A stretch of DNA of 64,000 nt from Peptacetobacter sp900550335 (GCF_047528295.1 NZ_CP180001.1:248001-312000), one strand, 5' to 3'; positions 8,386 through 17,573 are shown, counted from the first letter of the stretch. Program-made: numbers and translations. Notes: a model not told the origin generated them from the sequence alone.

Positions 8386-9780
8386 CTATGCATTCTGCAC
8401 TCTAGCAGTTACATCATCTATTGTTCCAGCAAATAAGAATGCTGATTCAGGAATGTCATCGTGTTTTCCATCTAATATTTCTCTGAATCCTCTAACTGTT
8501 TCCTTTATCGGAACATATTTACCTTCTTTTCCAGTAAACTGTTCAGCAACAGCAAATGGCTGAGAAAGGAATTTCTGTATCTTTCTAGCTCTTGCAACAG
8601 TTAATTTATCTTCATCTGATAATTCATCCATACCTAATATAGCTATTATATCCTGAAGTTCTCTATATCTCTGAAGTATAGACTGAACTTCCCTAGCTGT
8701 TTTGTAGTGTTCTTCTCCAACTATTTTAGGATCTAGTACTCTAGATGTTGATTCAAGAGGGTCAACTGCAGGATATATACCCTGAGAAGATATCTGTCTT
8801 GAAAGAACTGTCTTAGCATCTAGATGTGAGAATGTTGTAGCTGGAGCTGGGTCAGTAAGGTCATCGGCTGGCACGTATACTGCCTGAACTGATGTTATAG
8901 AACCATCTTTTGTAGATGTTATTCTTTCCTGTAGAGCACCCATTTCTGTAGCTAGTGTTGGCTGATAACCAACTGCTGAAGGCATACGTCCTAGAAGTGC
9001 TGAAACTTCTGAACCTGCCTGGGTAAATCTGAATATATTATCTATGAATAAAAGTACATCCTGATGTTCTTCATCTCTAAAGTGTTCTGCCATTGTAAGA
9101 CCTGTTAATGCAACTCTCATTCTGGCACCAGGTGGCTCATTCATCTGACCGAATACCATCGCAGTTTTTTCTATAACCCCTGATTCAGTCATTTCCTGAT
9201 ATAAGTCGTTACCCTCTCTTGTTCTTTCTCCAACTCCTGAGAATACTGATATACCACCATGCTGCTTAGCTATATTGTTTATAAGTTCCTGTATTAGTAC
9301 TGTTTTACCAACACCGGCACCTCCGAATAGACCTATTTTTCCACCTTTTAGGTATGGCGCTAAAAGGTCTACTACTTTTATTCCTGTTTCTAGTATTTCT
9401 GCATGTGTTTCTAGTTCATCAAAATCTGGAGACTGTCTGTGTATAGGCATTCTTTTTACGCCTTCAAGTTCTCCTTTTCTATCAACTGCATTTCCTAATA
9501 CGTTGAATACTCTTCCTAGAGTTTCTTTACCTACTGGTACACTTATTGGAGCACCTGTATCTACAGCTACTGCTCCTCTTACCATACCATCTGTAGCATT
9601 CATAGATATACATCTAGCAACATCGTCTCCTACGTGCTGTGTAACCTCTGCTACAACTTTATGGCCATCTTTCATTTCTATTTCAATTGCATTAAATAGG
9701 TTTGGAAGTTCTCTACCGCTATTAAACTTAACGTCTATTACGGCACCTATTACCTGCACTACTTTACCTTTATTCGCCAT
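8386..9780 (-). CDS. atpD: ATP synthase F1 beta subunit
   Basis: This 464-residue catalytic subunit of F1 binds and interconverts ATP and ADP. Walker A GGAGVGKTVL lies near residue 155, the catalytic Glu is in GERTREGNDLY, and Walker B is in VLLFIDNIFRFTQAGSEVSALLGRMPSAVGYQPTL (the DELSDEED-like rotor-contact region reads DELSDEDK near residue 395). Length is standard. It lies 15 bp after atpG and 31 bp before atpC in the atpIBEFHAGDC operon. Identification is certain. Confidence 0.98.
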   Translation of the reverse strand: MANKGKVVQVIGAVIDVKFNSGRELPNLFNAIEIEMKDGHKVVAEVTQHVGDDVARCISMNATDGMVRGAVAVDTGAPISVPVGKETLGRVFNVLGNAVDRKGELEGVKRMPIHRQSPDFDELETHAEILETGIKVVDLLAPYLKGGKIGLFGGAGVGKTVLIQELINNIAKQHGGISVFSGVGERTREGNDLYQEMTESGVIEKTAMVFGQMNEPPGARMRVALTGLTMAEHFRDEEHQDVLLFIDNIFRFTQAGSEVSALLGRMPSAVGYQPTLATEMGALQERITSTKDGSITSVQAVYVPADDLTDPAPATTFSHLDAKTVLSRQISSQGIYPAVDPLESTSRVLDPKIVGEEHYKTAREVQSILQRYRELQDIIAILGMDELSDEDKLTVARARKIQKFLSQPFAVAEQFTGKEGKYVPIKETVRGFREILDGKHDDIPESAFLFAGTIDDVTARVQNA

Positions 9781-9795
9781 CTGATTATGACCTCC

Positions 9796-10689
9796 TTATT
9801 TAAGAGCCTCTGCTCCACCGGCTATTTCTGTTATTTCCCGTGTTATAGATGACTGTCTTGCTCTGTTGTATTCTGCCTCTAATTTATTTAACATTTCATC
9901 CGCACTATCTGTTGCAGACTGCATAGCATTTCTTCTAGAAGCCTGCTCAGATGCAAAAGATTCTCTTATTCCATTGTAAACCTGAGATGCTGTGTACTCA
10001 GAAATTAGTCTTTTAAATATAGCCTCTGCAGAAGGAAGATACTGTCTTCTAGGTTCTACCTTTTTAGGATTATTTCTTCTTTCTCTTTCGTCTAATTTCT
10101 TTTCATCCTGTTTAAGCATTTCAAGCTCTACTGGAAATAATCTTTTTTCTCTTACTGTCTGTACAAGAGCTGATCTAAATTTTGTATATATAAAATATAT
10201 CTCGTCTATTTCTTTATCTTCGTATAATTGTATAAGATTTTGAGTTATCTCATGCATTTCATCAAATACGCAGTGCTCTGTGCTTTCTATTTTGAAAGGT
10301 ATTTCAAATCCTTTTTTAGTAAAATACTCACAAGCTTTTTTACCAACAGGAACAACCATATCCTTTTCAGGATTCCGTAGTTCCATTACAGATTTGAATA
10401 TATTTACATTGTATCCACCAGCAAGACCTCTATCTCCTGCAACAGCTATAAAACATCTTCTTTTAACTTCTCTTTTTTCGACAAATTCTTTACAAGATGA
10501 TTTTACATCTGCTGCAGTTCTAATCATCATATCGTATAATTCATACGCATATGGTTTTGATCTTTCTGCTTTTTCTCTAGCCTTCATCAATTTAGAAGAA
10601 GAAACAAGGTTCATTGCACTAGTTATCTGTCTAGTACTCTCTATACTTGCTTTTCTTCTTTTTATCTCTTTAGTTCCGACTCCTGCCAT
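9796..10689 (-). CDS. atpG: ATP synthase F1 gamma subunit
   Basis: The central stalk subunit that couples rotor turning to the catalytic sites. The N-terminal MAGVGTKEIKRRKASIEST and the C-terminal helix ending NRARQSSITREITEIAGGAEA are the two conserved coiled-coil halves. At 297 residues it is slightly longer than the usual 285-290; a charged stretch around KKLDERERRNNPKKVEPRRQ lies just before the C-terminal helix, where other gammas are shorter. Its start codon immediately follows the atpA stop. Confidence 0.95.
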   Translation of the reverse strand: MAGVGTKEIKRRKASIESTRQITSAMNLVSSSKLMKAREKAERSKPYAYELYDMMIRTAADVKSSCKEFVEKREVKRRCFIAVAGDRGLAGGYNVNIFKSVMELRNPEKDMVVPVGKKACEYFTKKGFEIPFKIESTEHCVFDEMHEITQNLIQLYEDKEIDEIYFIYTKFRSALVQTVREKRLFPVELEMLKQDEKKLDERERRNNPKKVEPRRQYLPSAEAIFKRLISEYTASQVYNGIRESFASEQASRRNAMQSATDSADEMLNKLEAEYNRARQSSITREITEIAGGAEALK

Positions 10690-12183
10690 TTATCTCACCT
10701 CTTTTTTAAAGTTTTCTACTAATTCAGTGAGTTCTTTTCCGTAGTCTTCTCCATTAAGAATTTTTTCATATATACTTGGTTTATTTTTTCTTATATAGAA
10801 ACATAATTCTTTTTCAAAATTATGTATTTCATTTATCTCTACATCGTCGAATAATCCATTAAGTACAGAATAAACTGTCACTACCTGTTCCTCTACTGGT
10901 AATGGTTTATGTTCATCCTGTTTTAGTATTTCTACTATTCTTTCACCCTGTTCTAGTCTAGCCTTAGTATCTGCATCTAAGTCTGAACCAAACTGAGAGA
11001 AAGCTGCTAATTCTCTATACTGAGAATAAGCTAGTTTTAATTCTGATGCTAATTTCTTCATAGATTTTATCTGGGCTGCCCCACCAACTCTCGAAACTGA
11101 TATACCAGGGTCAACCGCTGGTCTTATTCCTGAGTGGAATAATTCAGGTTGAAGATATATCTGTCCATCTGTTATAGATATTACGTTTGTTGGTATGTAT
11201 GAAGAAACGTCACCTTCCTGAGTTTCTATGACTGGTATTGCAGTCATTGAACCTCCACCAAGCTCATCTGAAAGTTTTGCAGATCTTTCAAGAAGTCTTG
11301 AATGAAGATAGAATACATCCCCAGGATAAGCTTCACGTCCTGGTGGTCTTCTTAATAATAAAGACATTTCTCTATAAGCAACCGCGTGTTTACTTAAGTC
11401 ATCGTATATTATTAATACATCTTTTCCCTGATACATAAATTCTTCACCCATTGCAGTACCTGCATATGGTGCTAAGTACTGTAGTGGTGCTGATTCTGAT
11501 GCTGTAGCAGATACTACTATTGTATAGTCCATTGCCCCATAATCTCTTAGTGAGCTAACTAACTGCGCAACAGTAGATTTTTTCTGTCCTATAGCAACAT
11601 ATATACAGATTATATCTTTACCTTTCTGGTTAAGTATTGTATCAGTAAGTATAGATGTTTTACCTGTCTGTTTATCACCTATTACAAGTTCCCTCTGTCC
11701 TTTACCTATTGGAACCATTGCATCTATTGCCTTTATACCAGTCTGAAGTGGCTGATATACAGATCTTCTATCCATTATTCCTGGAGCCTCTGCTTCTATA
11801 GGTCTTGTTTTATCAGTTTTTATGCTTCCTCTTCCGTCTATTGGATTACCTAGAGGATCCACAACTCTACCTATTAGAGCATCTCCTACTGGAACTTCAA
11901 CTATTTTTCCAGTTCTTTTAACTATATCATCTTCTTTTATTCCCTCTTCATCTCCAAGAAGAACTGCCCCGACAGTTTCTTTCTCTAGATTTAGAGCCAT
12001 CCCATATACTCCACCTGGGAATTCAAGAAGTTCGCCAGCCATTACATCATCAAGTCCGTAAATACTCGCTATATTATCACCTACGTTGAATATTTTTCCT
12101 GTATCAGATAGCTCGACCCTGTTATCGTAGTCTTTTATCTGCTGTCTGATTATCGAACTTATTTCTTCAGGATTTAAACCCAT
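10690..12183 (-). CDS. atpA: ATP synthase F1 alpha subunit
   Basis: The 497-residue non-catalytic nucleotide-binding subunit of F1. Walker A GDKQTGKTS is near residue 170, and the signature PAVDPGISVSRVGGAAQ, containing the arginine finger region, lies near residue 360. Length is close to the usual 500-510. It sits between atpH and atpG with only 18 bp to atpH and none to atpG, so it is co-transcribed. Confidence 0.98.
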   Translation of the reverse strand: MGLNPEEISSIIRQQIKDYDNRVELSDTGKIFNVGDNIASIYGLDDVMAGELLEFPGGVYGMALNLEKETVGAVLLGDEEGIKEDDIVKRTGKIVEVPVGDALIGRVVDPLGNPIDGRGSIKTDKTRPIEAEAPGIMDRRSVYQPLQTGIKAIDAMVPIGKGQRELVIGDKQTGKTSILTDTILNQKGKDIICIYVAIGQKKSTVAQLVSSLRDYGAMDYTIVVSATASESAPLQYLAPYAGTAMGEEFMYQGKDVLIIYDDLSKHAVAYREMSLLLRRPPGREAYPGDVFYLHSRLLERSAKLSDELGGGSMTAIPVIETQEGDVSSYIPTNVISITDGQIYLQPELFHSGIRPAVDPGISVSRVGGAAQIKSMKKLASELKLAYSQYRELAAFSQFGSDLDADTKARLEQGERIVEILKQDEHKPLPVEEQVVTVYSVLNGLFDDVEINEIHNFEKELCFYIRKNKPSIYEKILNGEDYGKELTELVENFKKEVR

Positions 12184-12201
12184 ATTCTCACCGCCGTTTC
12201 C

Positions 12202-12741
12202 TTATATCATTTTAGACAGTTCTTTTTTAAGTCCGTTTATTCTACTTCTTACAGTACCGTCTATTTCCTTGTTTCCAATCTTTATAAAGACTCCTCCCAT
12301 TAGAGATTCGTCTATTTTATTTTCTAACTTAACAACTCTACTAAATTTCTTAGACATCTTAGCTTCTAGCTCTTTTATCTCTTCATCAGATAATGCAACT
12401 ACACTATAGACTGTTCCTTTTTCTAGAGTTTTCTTGTCGTTTACTAATTTAACAAATCTGTGGTATACATCATCTATATATCTAATTTTTTTTCTATCTA
12501 TTAGAACCTTTAAAAAATTTATAAGGTATATATCAGTTGTATCAGAAAAGATTTTTTCGAGAATAGCCTTTTTATCATCGGCTAATATAAAAGGTGTTTT
12601 TAATACATCCGAAAGATCCTTATTTTCTTTGATAGTTTTTACAACTTCTGAAAACTGAGATAAAACCTCGTCTGTAGTTTCAGTTTCCTCAGCTACGTCA
12701 AACATAGCTTTTGCATATATTGGAGCTGATTCATCTATCAT
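12202..12741 (-). CDS. atpH: ATP synthase delta subunit
   Basis: A 179-residue subunit at the top of F1 that links the alpha3beta3 head to the b-subunit stalk. The C-terminal conserved stretch VKLENKIDESLMGGVFIKIGNKEIDGTVRS corresponds to the OSCP/delta signature. The start overlaps the atpF stop by four bases (ATGA type), which suggests translational coupling. Confidence 0.95.
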   Translation of the reverse strand: MIDESAPIYAKAMFDVAEETETTDEVLSQFSEVVKTIKENKDLSDVLKTPFILADDKKAILEKIFSDTTDIYLINFLKVLIDRKKIRYIDDVYHRFVKLVNDKKTLEKGTVYSVVALSDEEIKELEAKMSKKFSRVVKLENKIDESLMGGVFIKIGNKEIDGTVRSRINGLKKELSKMI

Positions 12742-13238
12742 ACTACGTCTCCTGTTCTATCTATAAATTCGTCTATCAGTTCCTTATGTTTATCCTTATC
12801 TATTTCTTTTTCTATAACTTTAGATGCTGCAAGGATAACAAGATCTGACATCTCGTCCTTCATATCGTTCATAGCCTGGATTCTTTCTTCCTCTATTTCT
12901 CGTTTTGCTCTTTCCTTAATTATCTCAGCATCTCTCTTTGCGTCGTCTTTAATCATATAAGATTTTTCTTTTGCCGCTTCTACTGCTGAATTTATTATAT
13001 TTCTTCCTTCTTCTTCTGCTTTTCCAACTTTTTCTTCGTATTCTCTCTTGAAGGCTTCTCCTTCTTCTCTTATCTTCTTACCTTCCTGTATATCCATTGC
13101 TATATCTTCTTCTCTAGCTTTTATAACAGCCATAACCGGTTTAAATAAGAGATGTTTAAGTATTAGAAAGATTACAACCGCATTAGCTAGCTGGAAAAAG
13201 TATTCATACGTTAATGTAACTAACGGTTTTAATTCCAT
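12738..13238 (-). CDS. atpF: ATP synthase F0 b subunit
   Basis: A 166-residue peripheral stalk subunit. One N-terminal membrane helix (about residues 13-33, YFFQLANAVVIFLILKHLLF) is followed by a long highly charged coiled coil, KVGKAEEEGRNIINSAVEAA and onward. This is the standard b-subunit plan. It overlaps atpH by four bases. No second b-type subunit is present, as expected for a non-photosynthetic bacterium. Confidence 0.95.
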   Translation of the reverse strand: MELKPLVTLTYEYFFQLANAVVIFLILKHLLFKPVMAVIKAREEDIAMDIQEGKKIREEGEAFKREYEEKVGKAEEEGRNIINSAVEAAKEKSYMIKDDAKRDAEIIKERAKREIEEERIQAMNDMKDEMSDLVILAASKVIEKEIDKDKHKELIDEFIDRTGDVV

Positions 13239-13292
13239 ACTCTATCCCTCCTTTCTGTGAATATCATCACAGTATAACACGTTCTTTCCGTC

Positions 13293-13544
13293 CTATAACC
13301 AAGGATTAACGAATATAAGAATTATCGCTATTATAAGTCCGTATATAGCTGTTGATTCTGCTATGGCAGCCCCAACTATGAATGAAGACATTATTTCACT
13401 CTTAGCTTCTGGCTGATTACCAACTGCTTCTGCTAGTTTACCTGCTGCGTAACCCTGTCCTAAACCTGCTCCTATACCTGTAAATACTGCTATACCTGCT
13501 CCTATTGCTGATCCTGCAACTGCTATTGCTGTAGCCATATCCAT
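13293..13544 (-). CDS. atpE: ATP synthase F0 c subunit with sodium-binding residues
   Basis: An 83-residue helical hairpin that forms the rotor ring. Helix 1 has the glycine-rich GAGIAVFTGIGAGLGQG and helix 2 the ion-binding AIAESTAIYG. The residues that bind sodium in the Ilyobacter tartaricus ring are Gln32, Glu65, Ser66, Thr67 and Tyr70; the equivalents Gln30, Glu63, Ser64, Thr65 and Tyr68 are all present, with the same 33-residue Gln-Glu spacing. The sequence therefore indicates a sodium-motive ATP synthase (inference from the motif). A strong ribosome site precedes the ATG, in line with the high copy number of this subunit. Confidence 0.97.
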   Translation of the reverse strand: MDMATAIAVAGSAIGAGIAVFTGIGAGLGQGYAAGKLAEAVGNQPEAKSEIMSSFIVGAAIAESTAIYGLIIAIILIFVNPWL

Positions 13545-13640
13545 AATAATTTCCTCCTTTGGCCTCTTGCCCTATAAATTTTCTTTTGATTTTATTTTTT
13601 AATATTATTTATATTAATTTTGATTTTTGCCTTTAAAATT

Positions 13641-14393
13641 TTATTTTGATTTTGCTAATTTTTTAGCTTCTCTTTTTTTAAGTAGACTAATATCTACCGC
13701 GTTGCTTATGAATACCATTGTAAGCATTATAAATATAAATGCCTGAATTGTACCTGCAAATATATCAAAGTATAAATGAAGTGGTACCGGAATTAAAAAC
13801 TGTGCAAAAGGTATTTTAACTCCAGGAATCAACTCTGAAATAAATGCCATAAGCTTATAGAATAACATCATTATAAGCGTACCACCCATTATATTACCGA
13901 ATGGACGGAAACTTAATGAAATAGGTCTTGCTATTTCTCCGACCAAATTTATTGGTAGTAATATCGGTGTCGGTTCTATCATGTCCTTGAAACATGCTCC
14001 ACCGTTGAATCTGATAGATACTGCATATATTAGTATTACTGTTATTGTAGATAGTGCTAATGTAGTATCTAAGTCGACTGTTGGCGACCTGAGACCGATC
14101 AATGGAACTAAGTTAGAACACAAGAAGAATAAGAATAAGCTTCCTATATACGGAACTATGTTTGGTATTCTCTCTACCAATTCTTTCCCCATTGTCGTCT
14201 CGACTAAGTTGTAAAGTTTGAGAACAGCATATTCGAGGAATACCTGTACCTTACTCTCTGGAACCTTCTTTAGATTTCTCGTTAGAAGATAAGACGCTAT
14301 GGCAAGACCTGCTATTATCAACCAGCTAACTATTACTGTTTCGCTAAGTCTAAACCCATGAATATCTACTAACCATCTTGCCTGAGTATTCAT
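13641..14393 (-). CDS. atpB: ATP synthase F0 a subunit
   Basis: A 250-residue membrane subunit carrying the ion half-channels beside the c ring. The essential arginine is in ISLSFRPFGNIMGG, and the C-terminal PVPLHLYFDIFAGTIQAFIF with its Gln is also typical. About six membrane helices. It lies three bases after atpI and 96 bp before atpE. Confidence 0.96.
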   Translation of the reverse strand: MNTQARWLVDIHGFRLSETVIVSWLIIAGLAIASYLLTRNLKKVPESKVQVFLEYAVLKLYNLVETTMGKELVERIPNIVPYIGSLFLFFLCSNLVPLIGLRSPTVDLDTTLALSTITVILIYAVSIRFNGGACFKDMIEPTPILLPINLVGEIARPISLSFRPFGNIMGGTLIMMLFYKLMAFISELIPGVKIPFAQFLIPVPLHLYFDIFAGTIQAFIFIMLTMVFISNAVDISLLKKREAKKLAKSK

Positions 14394-14396
14394 CCA

Positions 14397-14828
14397 TTAT
14401 GCCTCCTTTCTCGAAAAAATAGCTGTCAACTTCTGTGCCAATAAGACTATTTGTGTACTCAAAAGTCCTAGCGCAGCAGTAACCATACTTAAAAAGTCCA
14501 ATTTAGCTGCTAGTAGTAAAACTACTGCATATATTGCGAATCTAAGGAAATATCCTCCCGCAAATTTTAATTGAACCATTGTTTTACCTGCTTGATTCAC
14601 CATATTCTCTGTAGATGATGCAAGCATACAAAAATTAAATATTGAAGCTGCACTTCCTATTACTAGTCCTAGAACAGCTGCAACATCTAAATTCAAAACA
14701 CTACCCATAATACTATCTCTATCTAGAGATAATTTGGAACATATCAGTAAAGCTATAATAACAACTATGTCAAAAATAATTATTCCTTTTACAACAGCTT
14801 TAATCTGACTCTTTACATTTGGGTCCAT
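14397..14828 (-). CDS. atpI: ATP synthase subunit I
   Basis: A 143-residue protein with four membrane helices at the head of the operon. In other bacteria AtpI assists assembly of the c ring and shows low conservation. The helix pattern (FDIVVIIALLIC, VAAVLGLVIGSAASIFNFCM, FLRFAIYAVVLLLAA, MVTAALGLLSTQIVLLAQ) and the position directly before atpB support the call. AGGGATGTGATCTG precedes the ATG. Confidence 0.8.
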   Translation of the reverse strand: MDPNVKSQIKAVVKGIIIFDIVVIIALLICSKLSLDRDSIMGSVLNLDVAAVLGLVIGSAASIFNFCMLASSTENMVNQAGKTMVQLKFAGGYFLRFAIYAVVLLLAAKLDFLSMVTAALGLLSTQIVLLAQKLTAIFSRKEA

Positions 14829-14875
14829 CAGATCACATCCCTTTTTTTGAAATTATTTTTTCATCATATTAATCA

Positions 14876-14904
14876 ATTATACCCTAATAATGGGATAAGT
14901 AACA
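14876..14904 (-). promoter_or_regulatory. Probable promoter of the atp operon
   Basis: A perfect -10 TATAAT (14876-14881 on the minus strand) lies 48 bp before the atpI start; the -35 is weak (TGTTAC or GTTACT). A small palindrome CCC...GGG (14882-14894) lies directly upstream of the -10 and could be an operator. This is a consensus guess. Confidence 0.45.
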
Positions 14905-14974
14905 CAGTGTATTATTTATTTTTATCCATTTTTTTAAAATAATAAATTAAAATTTTGTTTATTATTAATTTAAA

Positions 14975-15043
14975 CTATTGATTTTTTACAATAAAGCTAT
15001 CTTTTTTAATTAAGTCAATATCTGAATAATTTGAAAGATGCAT
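14975..15043 (-). CDS. Candidate 22-residue small ORF upstream of the atp operon
   Basis: ATG at 15043 opens a 22-codon frame, MHLSNYSDIDLIKKDSFIVK plus NQ, ending in TAG. AAAGGT lies seven bases upstream, and a good promoter (15086-15114) would start transcription about 35 bp upstream. It has no recognisable family. It could be a leader peptide, the tail of a decayed gene, or chance. The surrounding 14905-15287 holds nothing else I can name. Confidence 0.3.
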   Translation of the reverse strand: MHLSNYSDIDLIKKDSFIVKNQ

Positions 15044-15085
15044 GATTTTTACCTTTGTATTTTGTATATTTTTAAAAACTAACTC

Positions 15086-15114
15086 ATTATAGAATATTTT
15101 TTTAAAGTTATCAA
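15086..15114 (-). promoter_or_regulatory. Consensus-like promoter upstream of atpI
   Basis: TTGATA (15109-15114) and a perfect TATAAT (15086-15091) on the minus strand with a 17-bp spacer. It points at the 22-codon ORF and the atp operon, so the operon may have a long leader transcript in addition to the proximal promoter. Confidence 0.55.
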
Positions 15115-15287
15115 CCTTATTTTGTCCTTTTTACAAAATTTCAATTTAAATTCTTCTTGCTCTAAGTTTTTTCACATACTCAACTGTCTATGCTAGTTAT
15201 TGCAACGCCTGTAAAAAACTTTTTCCTTTAATTTCATATCCATCAAAGGTCTTTTGATAAGCTTTTCTTATGTTTAAATAAAAAAAA

Positions 15288-15327
15288 TAACCCCAAAAAA
15301 CTACTTAACATAATTTTTCGGGATTAT
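15288..15327 (-). terminator. Terminator of the dCMP deaminase gene
   Basis: On the minus strand TAATCCCGAAAAA pairs over 13 positions (two G-U) with TTTTTTGGGGTTA, followed by eight T. It starts 15 bp after the stop codon. Confidence 0.7.
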
Positions 15328-15342
15328 CTTATATGTATTCTC

Positions 15343-15792
15343 TTATATCTCTTCAGGATATTTTATCATCTCTACTCCTGCTTCTTCTAATAATTGTGTT
15401 GATAAATCGTCTGGATAATCTCCTTTGTATATTATTTTTTTAATTCCAGCATTTATACACATCTTTGCACATAGTACACATGGTCTAGTAGTTACGTATA
15501 AAGTTGCATCTTTTATACTAACTCCATTGTAAGCAGCCTGTATTATAGCATTCTGTTCTGCATGTAACGCTCTACAAAGCTCATGTCTTTCTCCAGATGG
15601 TATGTGCATCTGTTCTCTTTTACATCCAATATTTTGACAATGCTCTAAATTTTTGGGCGCTCCGTTATATCCTGTAGTAAGTATCTGTTTGTCTTTTACA
15701 ATTATAGCTCCGACCTGTCTTCTTATACATGTAGATCTTTTCTTTACTACCTCTGCAATTTCCATGAAATATTCGTCCCATGAAGGTCTCAT
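15343..15792 (-). CDS. dCMP deaminase (ComEB-type cytidine/deoxycytidylate deaminase)
   Basis: A 149-residue zinc enzyme that converts dCMP to dUMP for thymidylate synthesis. The zinc and proton-shuttle motif HAEQNAI (near residue 77) and the second zinc motif PCVLCAKMC (near 104) define the family; the N-terminal RRQVGAIIVKDKQILTTGYNG is the nucleotide-site region. The additional Cys/His around HCQNIGCKREQMH fits the dCMP branch, which binds a second metal. It is a monocistronic gene bounded by terminators. Confidence 0.88.
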   Translation of the reverse strand: MRPSWDEYFMEIAEVVKKRSTCIRRQVGAIIVKDKQILTTGYNGAPKNLEHCQNIGCKREQMHIPSGERHELCRALHAEQNAIIQAAYNGVSIKDATLYVTTRPCVLCAKMCINAGIKKIIYKGDYPDDLSTQLLEEAGVEMIKYPEEI

Positions 15793-15887
15793 TGTAAATC
15801 ACTCCTTTTTAAGCAATTATAATCTTTAAATAATAAATCTTTATTATTTTTTAATATAATGATTTTATAAAAAATTTTTATAAAAAA

Positions 15888-15920
15888 ACTGCCCTTTTAT
15901 ATAAATTATAAAAAGGCAGT
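15888..15920 (-). terminator. Terminator of rpiB
   Basis: ACTGCCCTTTTAT and ATAAAAAGGCAGT pair with one wobble and are followed by seven T on the minus strand. It lies 25 bp after the rpiB stop. Confidence 0.75.
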
Positions 15921-15944
15921 AGTTATCTCTAAATCAAAATGGAT

Positions 15945-16397
15945 TTATTTTGTGTATTTTTTTTCTATATCCATTAACATATCTACTCTAGTCTGATGTC
16001 TTCCACCTTCGAATTCTGTATCAAGGTATGCATCTACTATATCAAGAGCAAGACCTGGTCCAACTACTCTTCCACCCATTGCAAGCATGTTTGCATTGTT
16101 ATGAGCTTTAGTCATTCTAGCTGAGAAAGTATCACTTACAACAGCACATCTTATTCCAGGAACTTTATTAGCTGCTAAAGATATACCTATTCCTGTTCCA
16201 CATACTAATATTCCGCAGTCTGCTTCTCCGTTAGCAACTTTAAGTGCTGCAGCTTCTCCATATTCTGGGTAGTTTACTGAATCTGTTGCGTTGTTAGTTC
16301 CAAGATCCATTACTTCTATCCCTCTTTTTTCAAGGTGAGCTATTATAGTCATTTTTAAATCATATCCACCGTGGTCACAAGCTAATGCTATTTTCAT
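15945..16397 (-). CDS. rpiB: Ribose-5-phosphate isomerase B
   Basis: A 150-residue cytoplasmic enzyme interconverting ribose-5-phosphate and ribulose-5-phosphate in the pentose phosphate pathway. The N-terminal ALACDHGGYDLK and the catalytic CGTGIGIS loop with its cysteine (near residue 70) are diagnostic of the RpiB/LacAB family; length is standard. LacA/LacB isomerases are relatives, but no tagatose genes are nearby and the single-gene arrangement fits RpiB. GGAGG precedes the ATG. Confidence 0.92.
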   Translation of the reverse strand: MKIALACDHGGYDLKMTIIAHLEKRGIEVMDLGTNNATDSVNYPEYGEAAALKVANGEADCGILVCGTGIGISLAANKVPGIRCAVVSDTFSARMTKAHNNANMLAMGGRVVGPGLALDIVDAYLDTEFEGGRHQTRVDMLMDIEKKYTK

Positions 16398-16526
16398 TTT
16401 AAAATCCTCCGTCTCGATGTAAATTTTATAAATTTTACGTCCTATTAAGGACTTATCTATTATATTATAACATTAATCTATTTTATAGTACATTAGAAAC
16501 TAGTTAAAGAGTTTATATTATATACA

Positions 16527-17573
16527 TTAATCTGCATTGATTATTCTGTATCCAGCAGATTTTAAAAGTCTATTCATTATTGCCTGTCCAACACCACAAC
16601 TTTCAAAGCATACTGAATAAACTATATCCATTTTTGCTTCGTCCATTTTTATAAGTGCATCAAAAAGATTTGATGCTACTTCATCATAATCTTTACCTAA
16701 ATCTACAATATAATCGCATTCAAATTTATCTACATCTTTGCTCATGCACATTATTCCTGTCTTTTTATTTTCTGCATGATTTTTTTTAGATAATTCATTC
16801 ATTTTTACAATTACATTATTTTCTTCACCTTTTACTATATATACCTGTGCATTTGGTGAGTAGTGTTTATACTTCATACCTGGAGCCTTTGCCTTTATAT
16901 TATCTTCTTTTTTACTTAAAGACGGATCTATACTAACATCTCCAAGTACTTCTTCAAGCATTTCTTTTGTAATACTTCCAGGTCTAAGTATCATAGGTTT
17001 ATCTTCACTAAAATCTACAACTGTAGACTCTAATCCAAAGTCGCAGTCTCCTCCCATAATTATTCCAGAAACCCTTCCACTCATCTCCTTAACAACATGT
17101 TCCGCCTTTGTTGGTGATGGTCTACCAGATATATTAGCTGATGGTGCAGCTATTTGAGTTTTAGATTCTCTTATAAGTGCATTAGCAATTTTGTTTGAAG
17201 GCATTCTAATTGCTACTGTTGAAAGTCCTCCACTGGTAACATTTGGAACAATTTCCTTCTTCTTAAGTATTATAGTAAGTGGACCCGGCCAAAATTCATC
17301 CATAGCTTTTCTAGCTTTTTCACCTACTTCTAAAGCTATCTTATCAACTTCTTCAACATCCGCTATATGAACTATAAGGGGGTTATCACTTGGACGCCCT
17401 TTAGCTTCATATATTTTTTTAGTTGCATTTTCGTCCATTGCATTTGCACCTAATCCATATACTGTCTCAGTTGGAAATATAACAGTTTCTCCATTTCTAA
17501 TTTTCTCGGCCATTTCTTTGATTATATCTATATCTATATTATTTTCATCTATTTTCTTTATAACTGTTTCCAT
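16527..17573 (-). CDS. Threonylcarbamoyl-AMP synthase (Sua5/YwlC type)
   Basis: A 348-residue protein that makes threonylcarbamoyl-AMP from threonine, bicarbonate and ATP, the first step of the t6A37 tRNA modification. The YrdC domain spans about residues 1-205, with FPTETVYGLGANA near 37 and the KxR/SxN nucleotide site around AIRMPSN and AAPSANISGRPSPT. The linker KAPGMKYKHYSPNAQV and the remaining C-terminal Sua5 domain distinguish it from short TsaC. The partner TsaBDE genes are outside the window. Confidence 0.92.
   Translation of the reverse strand: METVIKKIDENNIDIDIIKEMAEKIRNGETVIFPTETVYGLGANAMDENATKKIYEAKGRPSDNPLIVHIADVEEVDKIALEVGEKARKAMDEFWPGPLTIILKKKEIVPNVTSGGLSTVAIRMPSNKIANALIRESKTQIAAPSANISGRPSPTKAEHVVKEMSGRVSGIIMGGDCDFGLESTVVDFSEDKPMILRPGSITKEMLEEVLGDVSIDPSLSKKEDNIKAKAPGMKYKHYSPNAQVYIVKGEENNVIVKMNELSKKNHAENKKTGIMCMSKDVDKFECDYIVDLGKDYDEVASNLFDALIKMDEAKMDIVYSVCFESCGVGQAIMNRLLKSAGYRIINAD

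Noticed and set aside
15120..15282. Decayed coding sequence (frame reading TFDGYEIKGKSF) after the dCMP deaminase
   Set aside because: Only about 20 codons are open and no family is recognisable; could be chance.
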